Part shown: in pieces, positions 1 to 6,113 of the stretch
Layout of the letters: each line of letters opens with the position of its first letter
Numbering within the stretch: position 1 is the stretch's first letter
NCBI GenBank assembly: GCA_946410375.1
Contig: CAMKAB010000023.1
Span: 1-9,457, forward strand
From: an uncultured Spirochaetaceae bacterium
GTDB taxonomy: Bacteria; Spirochaetota; Spirochaetia; Sphaerochaetales; Sphaerochaetaceae
DNA: 9,457 nt
Direction of reading: 5' to 3'
The notes under the pieces: model-generated
Told to the model about the DNA's origin: nothing
Database searches by the model: none
The model's input: the letters and a program-made list of their open reading frames with translations, nothing else
Program-made: the position numbers and the translations under genes

Positions 1-768
1 ATCCTCGTCATCCCGAAGAGACAGTTCAAAAACCGCAGTGCTCCGCCGTTTTAAACTCACCGGATACAACAAAATCGGTGCGAGATACGAAGCGTTTTTG
101 CTATCGGTCCACTCTATCATCCCGCATGCGAGATACATAGTGTTCACACCCGTCTCGCTCACATCCGCCTGCGCTTTCCGGCTTATCTGAACAAGTTTTC
201 GCTGCAGTTCCTTTTCATTCTCCGAAACGGCTATTTTCTTGTTTTTAAACAGCCGTAAAAGGAAATCCCCGTTATCACCCGACGTCAGGGAATCGTTTCT
301 GAAATCCGGTTCCGTGCCGGAAAAGGGATTCGGAATCAAACAATATTTTTCCCCCTTGAACAAGCCGTTTTCGAGCTCCTCAATGCCCGGATGTAAAATC
401 TGAACGCACTTTGAAGTTATTTTAACGTTCATAAGAGGGCTTCTGGTACTGAAATCCAGCAAATTCCTCTGCCACGCTTCAATTCTGGACTTCGGGCTGT
501 TGTCCGTGGGGATGTTTTCCTGCGCAGGCGCATAATCATCGGAAGATGCCTCCTCGCTTTCAGGCGCACTTCCGGCCTCCGCAATTCGGGATGCCTCGAC
601 CCCGCCGCCCGAAGAGCCGGATGTCTCGGCTCCGCCGAAAGTCTGCGCAAAGGATTCTCTTTCCATTTTGTTGCAATCAAACGTATTATCAGCGCAATCA
701 AGCGAACGATCATTATTACTGCCATTATTGTGATTATTATTCGAACCATCTGCGGTATATATATTCAA
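1..768 (-). CDS. DUF4011-domain protein, N-terminal 256 residues (continues past left edge)
   Basis: An open frame runs leftward from a TTG at 768-766 to the window edge without a stop. The TTG is preceded by GGGGAGG six bases upstream, a good Shine-Dalgarno, and no in-frame ATG has a comparable one (next ATG at 666). Residues 1-94 are low complexity: Asn-rich first, then Ser/Gly/Glu/Ala-rich. The conserved part starts at W99 with WQRNLLDFSTRSPLMN, followed by NTMYLACGMIEW (209-220), LAPILLYPVSL (229-239) and FELSLRDDED (247-256). These match my recollection of the DUF4011 family (typically W..KLLDLS.RN.LLN, then a TLYLALGFLEW-like and an APLLL.PV-like motif). Family members are usually very long, with a superfamily 1 helicase and a C-terminal nuclease-like domain, and some lie in defence loci. 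The helicase part would lie outside the window, so function is inferred. A divergent promoter region separates it from the hydrogenase. Confidence 0.85.
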   Translation of the reverse strand, partial: MNIYTADGSNNNHNNGSNNDRSLDCADNTFDCNKMERESFAQTFGGAETSGSSGGGVEASRIAEAGSAPESEEASSDDYAPAQENIPTDNSPKSRIEAWQRNLLDFSTRSPLMNVKITSKCVQILHPGIEELENGLFKGEKYCLIPNPFSGTEPDFRNDSLTSGDNGDFLLRLFKNKKIAVSENEKELQRKLVQISRKAQADVSETGVNTMYLACGMIEWTDSKNASYLAPILLYPVSLKRRSTAVFELSLRDDED

Positions 769-805
769 AATCTGCCTCCCCGCATGTAAAACCGAATTTC
801 TTTTT

Positions 806-834
806 ATTTTATCACCCTTTCATGCATCACGCAA
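806..834 (-). promoter_or_regulatory. Candidate promoter of the DUF4011 gene
   Basis: On the minus strand, TAAAAT (811-806) lies 17 bases downstream of TTGCGT (834-829). The -10 matches 5 of 6 consensus bases; the -35 is weak (TTG only). The predicted transcript start is near 799, giving a leader of about 31 nt with the GGGGAGG site near its end. Nothing else in the leader looks structured. Confidence 0.4.
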
Positions 835-957
835 AGCATAGTTGGAGACAAAGTCATAAGTGTAAACAAAAATCTTTAAAAGAATTCGTTCATATCCCTC
901 CCTTAGCAACCACAAAAGCAGTCCGTCTCAACATACTTATGGATAAAGCCCGCAATC

Positions 958-997
958 TGTGATACATTAAAATGCATATCACAGTTTGTTCAAACAA
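958..997 (+). promoter_or_regulatory. Putative hydrogenase promoter with two inverted repeats
   Basis: Two inverted repeats lie just before the hydrogenase start. The outer one has arms TGTGATA (958-964) and TATCACA (977-983), with CATT/AATG continuing the symmetry inside. The second has arms TTGTT (986-990) and AACAA (993-997). Possible -10 sequences, TACATT with an extended TG (960-968) or TAAAAT (968-973), fall inside the first repeat; no convincing -35 is seen. Overlap of a dyad with the -10 suggests repressor control. TTGTT/AACAA half sites recall those of redox repressors such as Rex, but the spacing does not fit its usual site, so the regulator is unassigned. Confidence 0.35.
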
Positions 998-1015
998 GTT
1001 AACGGGGGTGCTCAT

Positions 1016-2584
1016 ATGATGAGAGGCATTTACACATCAATTAACACTATCAGAAAGCAGGTTTATGCGGAAATCGCACGGCTTGCATACCATTACGGAA
1101 ACGACATTGACTCCTTGAAAACAGAACTCTCAAAGGTACCGTACAAGATTCTTCCGGGCGAGGAATCAAAGTACAGGGAAAGCATTTTTCTGGAAAGAGC
1201 GATTGTCAGAGAGCGTCTTCGCGTTGCGCTCGGCTTATCGGTGAGAACAGCAGAGGACGAAGGTCCTATTTCAGAAGGTGCGGAGGAAGCCACAAAGGCT
1301 GAAAAATACTATCAGCCGCCTCTTATCAACATCATAAAATTCGCATGTAACAAGTGTCCCGATAACGTCATGACCGTTACAAACGCGTGTCAGGGCTGTT
1401 TAGCGCACCCGTGCAGCGAAGTCTGCCCGAAAAACGCCGTATCTTTTGATTTCTCAAATAAAAAATCAATTATTGACGCTGAAAAGTGCATAAAATGCGG
1501 AAAATGCGCCGCGGCATGTCAATACGGAGCGATTATCAACCTGAAAAGACCATGCGCAGCCGCCTGCGGTATGAACGCCATAAAATCCGATGAATTCGGA
1601 AGAGCGAATATTGATCAGGAAAAATGCGTGTCCTGCGGAATGTGCCTTGCTAACTGTCCGTTCGGAGCGATAGTGGATAAGGCGCAAATATTCCAGACAA
1701 TACTGGCGCTGCGTAACGAGGAAACCCCTGTTTATGCTGCTATCGCCCCGGCTGTGTCCGGTCAGTTCGGTCCGGACTTGAAACCTGAAAAAATACGCTC
1801 GGCTTTTAAAGCGCTCGGTTTTACCGATGTCGTTGAAGTCGCAATCGGCGCGGATCTATGCACGATTGAGGAAGGAGAGGACTTTGTGAAGGAAGTGCCG
1901 GAAAAGCTTCCGTTCATGGCAACATCCTGCTGTCCTGCCTGGGCCGTTATGAGCAAGAAGTTATTCCCTGAATTCTCCGACACAATTTCAATGGCGCTCA
2001 CCCCGATGGTTCTTACCGCAAGACTTCTGAAAAAACACCACCCGGGTTGCAAAGTTGCGTTTATCGGACCGTGCGCTGCTAAAAAACTTGAAGCGAGCCG
2101 CAGAACAATCCGATCCGATGTGGACTTCGTTCTAACATTTGAAGAAGTTATGGGTATGTTTGAAGCAAAAGAGATCAAGTTCAAAGAACTACCAGAGAGC
2201 GATTTTATGCACGGCGCATCAGCTGACGGACGAGGGTTCGCTGTGTCCGGAGGAGTGGCTCAGGCTGTTGTGAACTACATTAAACACAAATATCCTGACT
2301 TCGGAGAGGTGAAAGTTGCAAAGGCGGACGGACTTGCCGAGTGCAGAAAAATGCTCGCTCTCGCAAAAGCCGGAAAATACAACGGGTATCTGCTGGAAGG
2401 AATGGCGTGTCCGGGAGGATGCGTTTCGGGTGCTGGAACTGTGGTAAGCTCGGTTAAAACATCTTCGGACATAAAAAAACATATGAGTGTTTCAACACAT
2501 CAGCACTCATACGAGAGCGACTACAAAGACATTATCGGCGTCCTTGAAGAAAAAGACATGGAAGCCCCGGAAGACTACGTCTGA
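1016..2584 (+). CDS. Monomeric [FeFe] hydrogenase, group B type
   Basis: Catalyses reversible H2 formation, probably with ferredoxin, in the cytoplasm (no signal peptide or membrane segment). The ATG at 1016 is chosen because GGGGGTG ends five bases before it; an in-frame TTG at 986 has no such site and overlaps an operator-like repeat. The product is 522 residues. A helical N-terminal part is followed by cysteine-rich clusters: Cys111/114/125/128/133/137, a CxxCxxCxxxC motif at 158-168, Cys180/184, and a second CxxCxxCxxxC at 204-214. The H-cluster motifs are all present: TSCCPAW (303-309), GPCAAKKLE (351-359) and EGMACPGGC (461-469). This gives the four cluster ligands (Cys306, 353, 465, 469 by analogy with clostridial enzyme CpI) and the proton-relay Cys305. 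L2 begins GPC rather than MPC, and the cysteine-rich N-terminus is of the group B type, whose physiological role is less settled than group A. No maturase genes (hydE/F/G) are in the window. Confidence 0.95.
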   Translation: MMRGIYTSINTIRKQVYAEIARLAYHYGNDIDSLKTELSKVPYKILPGEESKYRESIFLERAIVRERLRVALGLSVRTAEDEGPISEGAEEATKAEKYYQPPLINIIKFACNKCPDNVMTVTNACQGCLAHPCSEVCPKNAVSFDFSNKKSIIDAEKCIKCGKCAAACQYGAIINLKRPCAAACGMNAIKSDEFGRANIDQEKCVSCGMCLANCPFGAIVDKAQIFQTILALRNEETPVYAAIAPAVSGQFGPDLKPEKIRSAFKALGFTDVVEVAIGADLCTIEEGEDFVKEVPEKLPFMATSCCPAWAVMSKKLFPEFSDTISMALTPMVLTARLLKKHHPGCKVAFIGPCAAKKLEASRRTIRSDVDFVLTFEEVMGMFEAKEIKFKELPESDFMHGASADGRGFAVSGGVAQAVVNYIKHKYPDFGEVKVAKADGLAECRKMLALAKAGKYNGYLLEGMACPGGCVSGAGTVVSSVKTSSDIKKHMSVSTHQHSYESDYKDIIGVLEEKDMEAPEDYV

Positions 2585-2615
2585 CGGTAGCGCATTACAA
2601 GGCGAGGCGCAAGCG

Positions 2616-2638
2616 GTTTTCCCGTTTTAACGGAAAAC
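2616..2638 (+). other. Small inverted repeat after the hydrogenase
   Basis: Perfect 7-bp arms GTTTTCC (2616-2622) and GGAAAAC (2632-2638) enclose a 9-nt loop, 31 bases past the hydrogenase stop. No T-run follows, so it is not a convincing terminator. It may instead protect the 3' end of the message. Confidence 0.35.
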
Positions 2639-2664
2639 TTTGCTCGAAAAGAATATGCAAAGCG

Positions 2665-2778
2665 GTGCAGAAAAAATCTCCCGTTTTAGCGAAAATACTC
2701 ATGCAATACTTTTTAAGAATTAAGAATTATTTTGGAAATATGTGCAGAAAAAATCTACCCTTTTTAGCGAGAAACCTC
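2665..2778. repeat. Imperfect 37-nt direct repeat, two copies
   Basis: Copy 1 is 2665-2700 and copy 2 is 2742-2778. Both start GTGCAGAAAAAATCT, pass through a CCC(G/T)TTTTAGCGA core and end in CTC. The core recurs in looser form at 2621-2633 and, as ATTTTAACGAAG, in the terminator loop and arm at 2831-2842. Noncoding: no open frame with a start signal crosses it. Confidence 0.6.
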
Positions 2779-2817
2779 GCCTGACGCCGGTGTTACCGAA
2801 TCGATGCATAAAAGCGC

Positions 2818-2856
2818 GAAGCCCCTCTTCATTTTAACGAAGAGGGGTTTCTTATT
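2818..2856 (+). terminator. Rho-independent terminator of the hydrogenase gene
   Basis: Arms CCCCTCTTC (2822-2830) and GAAGAGGGG (2839-2847) pair perfectly around an 8-nt loop. The flanks GAAG and TTTC add four more pairs, one of them G-U, and TTTCTTATT follows. It lies 234 bases past the hydrogenase stop, so the message would carry a long repeat-containing 3' end. Confidence 0.75.
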
Positions 2857-2877
2857 ACAAATTGTTTAAAGTATTTT

Positions 2878-2922
2878 CTATTACTATTACTATTACCATT
2901 ACCATAACCATTAACATTAACA
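2878..2922. repeat. Degenerate hexamer tandem repeat
   Basis: Seven consecutive six-base units: CTATTA three times, then CCATTA, CCATAA, CCATTA, ACATTA and a partial ACA. The gradual drift along the array is typical of an ageing microsatellite. It sits between the two convergent terminators and is in no recognisable gene. Confidence 0.75.
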
Positions 2923-3004
2923 ACTTTCTCTTTTGTAATACTTTGCGACCTCATTTATCGCTCGTTTTCTCAAACTCATCACATCTGAAAAAAAGTAAAT
3001 TATG

Positions 3005-3039
3005 AAAAAAAAGGATTGCGAGGTTCATTCTCGCAATCC
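3005..3039 (-). terminator. Rho-independent terminator for minus-strand (metG-side) transcription
   Basis: On the minus strand, a perfect 10-bp stem GGATTGCGAG / CTCGCAATCC (3039-3030 with 3022-3013) and a 7-nt loop are followed at once by eight T (3012-3005). There is no T-run on the plus strand, so it is one-directional. The next upstream minus-strand gene is metG, whose stop is about 390 bases away; the 71-nt repeats lie between. Confidence 0.85.
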
Positions 3040-3089
3040 CATATAATCCCATATCGTATTTCGATTAAATTACAACGTTTAGACGGCTA

Positions 3090-3335
3090 CTCCGCATCTG
3101 AGTTTTTCAGGCTATATCAGAGCTTTCCGTCCGCTGTCAGACATATCCGTTCGTTTTTGCTCTGCACCTGAGTTTTTCAGGTTTTATCAGAGCTTTCCGT
3201 CCGCTATCGGATATATCAATAATGTTTTTGCTCCGCATCTGAGTTTTTCAGGCTATATCAGAGTTTTTTGTCCGCTATCGGATATATCCATAATGTTTTT
3301 GCTCCGCACCTGAGTTTTTCAAGCTTTATAGCAGT
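3090..3335 (-). repeat. Tandem 71-nt repeat, 3.5 copies, likely structured in minus-strand RNA
   Basis: Units are 3090-3159 (70 nt), 3160-3230 (71), 3231-3301 (71) and a partial 3302-3335. Units 2 and 3 differ at about 8 positions. Unit length is not a multiple of three, which argues against coding. In minus-strand RNA each full unit can form two hairpins. One is UCCG-AUAG-CGGA in units 2 and 3, becoming GUCUG-ACAG-CGGAC in unit 1. The other has outer arms CUCUG and CAGAG or CGGAG around an inner stem such as ACCUGA/UCAGGU. Unit differences at both outer positions keep pairing in the minus sense (U-G) but would give C-A mismatches in the plus sense. The array lies after metG and before a minus-strand terminator, consistent with that polarity. 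No family recognised. Confidence 0.8.
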
Positions 3336-3430
3336 ACCGCAAAATTAAAATCTTTAACGGAAACCGCCACCTTTTCAGCCGAAACCTCCAACCGGGCACG
3401 ATGCAATAAAAACGTCGCATACCGTTTTTC

Positions 3431-5752
3431 TCAACCCACCGGTCCGTTCAAATACTTCTTTGAAAACACCTTCTCTCCGCTCTCGCTTACGAAAGGCACC
3501 CCGTCAATATTCAAAACGCCGTCCTTACATGAAAGGGGCATATCAAAGAAATGATCCGGCTTCACGTAGCAAAGCGTGCTTTCGTCGGCAAGCGAACATC
3601 CTTCAGGACAAAGCTTCGCGCCGGCAGGAATATTATCCGCAAACAAGACCTCGCACGTCGTGTGCTCTTCCGCAGAAGGGTCCTGAACGGCAAGAAGCAT
3701 GCCTCTGCTCTTAACCCCTCTGAAATTAGCAGGCTTCAAGTTACTCACAAGAACAATATTGCGTCCTAAAAGCTCCTCCGCAGTATAGTACGGAACAATG
3801 GAAGAGACTATCGTTCTGGGCTCCGCCTCTCCCGCGTCCAGCGTTAAAATATACAGGAAGTCGCCCTGCGGATGCTTATTCACCTCGGTTATCCTGCATA
3901 CCTTTAATATCACCCTTGCCGCAAACCGCGCAGGTAACGGAAGTGTCTCGTCAATCTGATTATTCTGCATTTTTCCATCCTTCTTTTCTTTTTTATCTTT
4001 CACGCTCTGAATGGCGAGCGAAGAACCATCGCAGACTTTCCCGCCCGCCGCCTCGCAAGAACATATCTTAGCCCGTTCTTCCTGCGTTCCGCTAAAGCGT
4101 TCTTTAAGTGAATCAATAAGCGTATCTTCAAGTTTTGTAAAAAGATACCCGTTAAAATCAACCCGTCCTGAGAAATCGGACGAACCGAGCATAGCCCAGT
4201 TAGCGCCGCCCTTCTCACGTCCCGTCCAGTCCGCATTGCCGACGCCGAGGAATGACAGAATTTTTTCTCCTGTTTCCGGCATGTACGGGAGAATCATTAT
4301 TCCCAGGTCCCTGATAATAACAAGAAGCGTACGAAGGACCTTTGCCGCCGCACACGTATCCTCTTTTACCAGTTTCCACGGTTCGCTTTCCTGAAAATAC
4401 TTGTTTCCCAAAGCTGAGATTTCAAACATCGTTCTGAAAGCGTCCCTCTCGTTAGCATGCTCCAGCATATCCGTTACAAGAGCTTCTTTCTCACGCACTT
4501 CTTTCAGAACATCCTCGTTCACATCGCACTGAGGAAGTTCTCCATCATAATACCTCTTCACGAAGGTCAGCACCCTGTTCACGAGGTTGGACAGATTGCC
4601 GATAAGTTCGCCGTTCACGAAACTCTGGAACTCTTTCCACACAAAGGTGACATCGCTTCTCTCAGGACGGTTATAGAACATATAAAAACGCCAGACATCC
4701 GCCGGAATACCTGTACTCTGCACATCATTTCCGAAAATTCCGATTCCCCTGCTTTTGGAGAACTTTCCGCCCTCGTAATTCAAATACTCCGTACTGGACA
4801 TATGGTGAAGCATTGTCCACTTCTTACCCGTAGCGAGGAGCGAAGCCGGGAAAACAACAGTGTGGAACGGGATATTATCCTTTCCGATGAACTGGAAAAG
4901 CTCCGTTTCATCCGGATTCTGCCACCACTCTTTCCAATCATCAGTATAGTTCGCCGTGATTGAAATATAGCCGATAGGAGCGTCAAACCACACATAAAAA
5001 ACCTTGTTTTCATAGCCGGGCTTAGGCACCGGAATACCCCACTTCAAGTCGCGGGTGATGCAACGCTCCTTTAAGCCGTCTCTTATCCACGAACGGGTCA
5101 TCTGCACCGCATTCTTAGCCCAGAATCCTTTAACAGACGCTTCGTCAATGAACTTTTCCAGGAACGGCAACGTCTTAGGCAAATCAATATATAAATGTTT
5201 CGTTTTCTTAAGAATCGGCGTCGTGCCGCATGTTCCGCACCGAGGGTTCAGCAGTTCCGTAGGGTCTAAAAGAGTTCCGCACGAGTCGCACTGGTCTCCG
5301 CGCGCATCACGACTCCCGCAATGGGGGCACTCTCCCTCCACGAATCTGTCTGCGAGAAAGCGTTCGCATTTAGGACAGTACAGCTGCTCCGTTTCTTTCT
5401 CCGTTATATATCCGTTCTTATCAACATCGTTAAAAATGCTCTGAACAATCTCCGTCTGCTTCTCCGTTGACGTGCGTCCGAAATAGGAGAATCCTATATT
5501 AAACCATTTATAAATCTCATCATGAATCTTGTGATAGCGATCGCACAACTCGCGCGGGCTCACACCCTCTTTAGCCGCTCTTGTTTCCGTGGCGGTTCCG
5601 TACTCGTCCGTTCCGCAAATATAGAGCGTATCGTATCCGCGAAGTCTGCAAAAGCGTGCAAATACATCAGCAGAAAGGACCTGCGTCAAATTCCCAAGAT
5701 GAGGAACATTGTTCACGTAAGGTAATGCGCATGTAATAAGTCTTTTTTTCAT
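3431..5752 (-). CDS. metG: Methionine--tRNA ligase with C-terminal tRNA-binding domain
   Basis: Charges tRNA-Met with methionine in the cytosol, supplying both initiator and elongator Met-tRNA. The product is 773 residues. The Rossmann catalytic core opens with PYVNNVPHLGN (11-21, the HIGH-type motif). A connective zinc region has four CxxC pairs (Cys126/129, 142/145, 155/158, 172/175). The KMSKS-type loop is KFSKS (330-334). A helical anticodon-binding domain covers roughly 370-550. A Lys/Ser-rich linker (about 555-605) then joins an EMAP-II/Trbp111-like tRNA-binding domain (about 607-712) plus a short tail. The ATG at 5752 follows GGGAGTG, four bases upstream, and the protein begins with the expected MKKRLITCALPYVNN. 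No frameshift or missing motif seen. Transcribed alone, divergent from the methyltransferase operon. A good Shine-Dalgarno before M595 raises the possibility of a separate tail product (see findings). Confidence 0.98.
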   Translation of the reverse strand: MKKRLITCALPYVNNVPHLGNLTQVLSADVFARFCRLRGYDTLYICGTDEYGTATETRAAKEGVSPRELCDRYHKIHDEIYKWFNIGFSYFGRTSTEKQTEIVQSIFNDVDKNGYITEKETEQLYCPKCERFLADRFVEGECPHCGSRDARGDQCDSCGTLLDPTELLNPRCGTCGTTPILKKTKHLYIDLPKTLPFLEKFIDEASVKGFWAKNAVQMTRSWIRDGLKERCITRDLKWGIPVPKPGYENKVFYVWFDAPIGYISITANYTDDWKEWWQNPDETELFQFIGKDNIPFHTVVFPASLLATGKKWTMLHHMSSTEYLNYEGGKFSKSRGIGIFGNDVQSTGIPADVWRFYMFYNRPERSDVTFVWKEFQSFVNGELIGNLSNLVNRVLTFVKRYYDGELPQCDVNEDVLKEVREKEALVTDMLEHANERDAFRTMFEISALGNKYFQESEPWKLVKEDTCAAAKVLRTLLVIIRDLGIMILPYMPETGEKILSFLGVGNADWTGREKGGANWAMLGSSDFSGRVDFNGYLFTKLEDTLIDSLKERFSGTQEERAKICSCEAAGGKVCDGSSLAIQSVKDKKEKKDGKMQNNQIDETLPLPARFAARVILKVCRITEVNKHPQGDFLYILTLDAGEAEPRTIVSSIVPYYTAEELLGRNIVLVSNLKPANFRGVKSRGMLLAVQDPSAEEHTTCEVLFADNIPAGAKLCPEGCSLADESTLCYVKPDHFFDMPLSCKDGVLNIDGVPFVSESGEKVFSKKYLNGPVG

Positions 5753-5769
5753 TAAACACTCCCGCGGAA

Positions 5770-5798
5770 ATTATAGGTAAAATTCGTTACAATTACAA
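5770..5798 (-). promoter_or_regulatory. metG promoter with very short leader
   Basis: On the minus strand, TTGTAA (5798-5793) and a perfect TATAAT (5775-5770) are spaced by 17 bases. The predicted start near 5763 coincides with the Shine-Dalgarno GGGAGTG (5763-5757), so the leader would be only about 11 nt. There is no room for a T-box or other leader regulation. Confidence 0.7.
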
Positions 5799-5801
5799 TC
5801 A

Positions 5802-5825
5802 GAGACGTCTTCCTGAGATGTCTTC
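5802..5825. repeat. Short direct repeat upstream of the metG promoter
   Basis: GAGACGTCTTC (5802-5812) and GAGATGTCTTC (5815-5825) are 10/11 identical with a 13-base period, just upstream of the metG -35. The first copy contains the palindrome AGACGTCT. It could be a weak operator or chance. Confidence 0.3.
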
Positions 5826-5938
5826 TGCGAAAATTCCGCCGCATTGATTATGAGAATTTGAAAAAAGGCGCATCATAGCATTACACAGTGATTTAAAAAA
5901 TTCCTGCGTTATTTTCGTCTGAAAACATACCCTTTTCG

Positions 5939-5967
5939 TTGCGGATTCCCGCCTTATGAGTTAAAAT
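5939..5967 (+). promoter_or_regulatory. Candidate promoter of the methyltransferase operon
   Basis: TTGCGG (5939-5944) and TAAAAT (5962-5967) are spaced by 17 bases. The predicted start near 5974 gives a leader of about 140 nt to the ATG at 6114, which would include the 6006-6042 hairpin. Confidence 0.45.
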
Positions 5968-6005
5968 CACAGTCAGAATCTGAAACAATAAAAAACGAAG
6001 CCATA

Positions 6006-6042
6006 TTCTCTTCTTCAATGCCGCGGCATACAAAGAAGAGAA
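6006..6042 (+). other. Strong hairpin in the leader of the methyltransferase operon
   Basis: Arms TTCTCTTCTT (6006-6015) and AAGAAGAGAA (6033-6042) pair over 10 bp and enclose a perfect 12-base palindrome, ATGCCGCGGCAT (6018-6029). No T-run follows on the plus strand, so it is not a simple terminator. It would bury the ATG at 6018, which weakens that codon as the gene start and suggests a regulatory or stabilising element. Confidence 0.5.
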
Positions 6043-6113
6043 GAACGACGCTCTCAGGGGCTTTTTCGAAATATACACCCGAGAGGGGTTCTCACGGCTT
6101 CGCAAAACAAAAA

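Noticed and set aside
429..749. Open frame on the minus strand rich in Ile and Arg
   Set aside because: It is a shadow of the DUF4011 frame, which carries conserved motifs and a good ribosome site in another register.
546..962. Plus-strand open frame of 138 codons
   Set aside because: Antisense to the DUF4011 gene and its promoter, with no start signal and an unnatural His/Tyr-rich composition.
958..983. CRP/FNR site before the hydrogenase
   Set aside because: The TGTGA and TCACA halves are separated by 16 bases rather than the usual six.
986..1015. Upstream TTG start for the hydrogenase, adding ten residues
   Set aside because: No Shine-Dalgarno before it, it overlaps a dyad, and the ATG at 1016 has GGGGGTG well placed.
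3090..3335. CRISPR array
   Set aside because: Units are contiguous 70-71-nt tandem copies without unique spacers, and no cas genes are near.
5893..6105. Minus-strand frame of 70 codons with a hydrophobic stretch
   Set aside because: No ribosome site. It overlaps the methyltransferase leader and hairpin, and the composition suggests chance.
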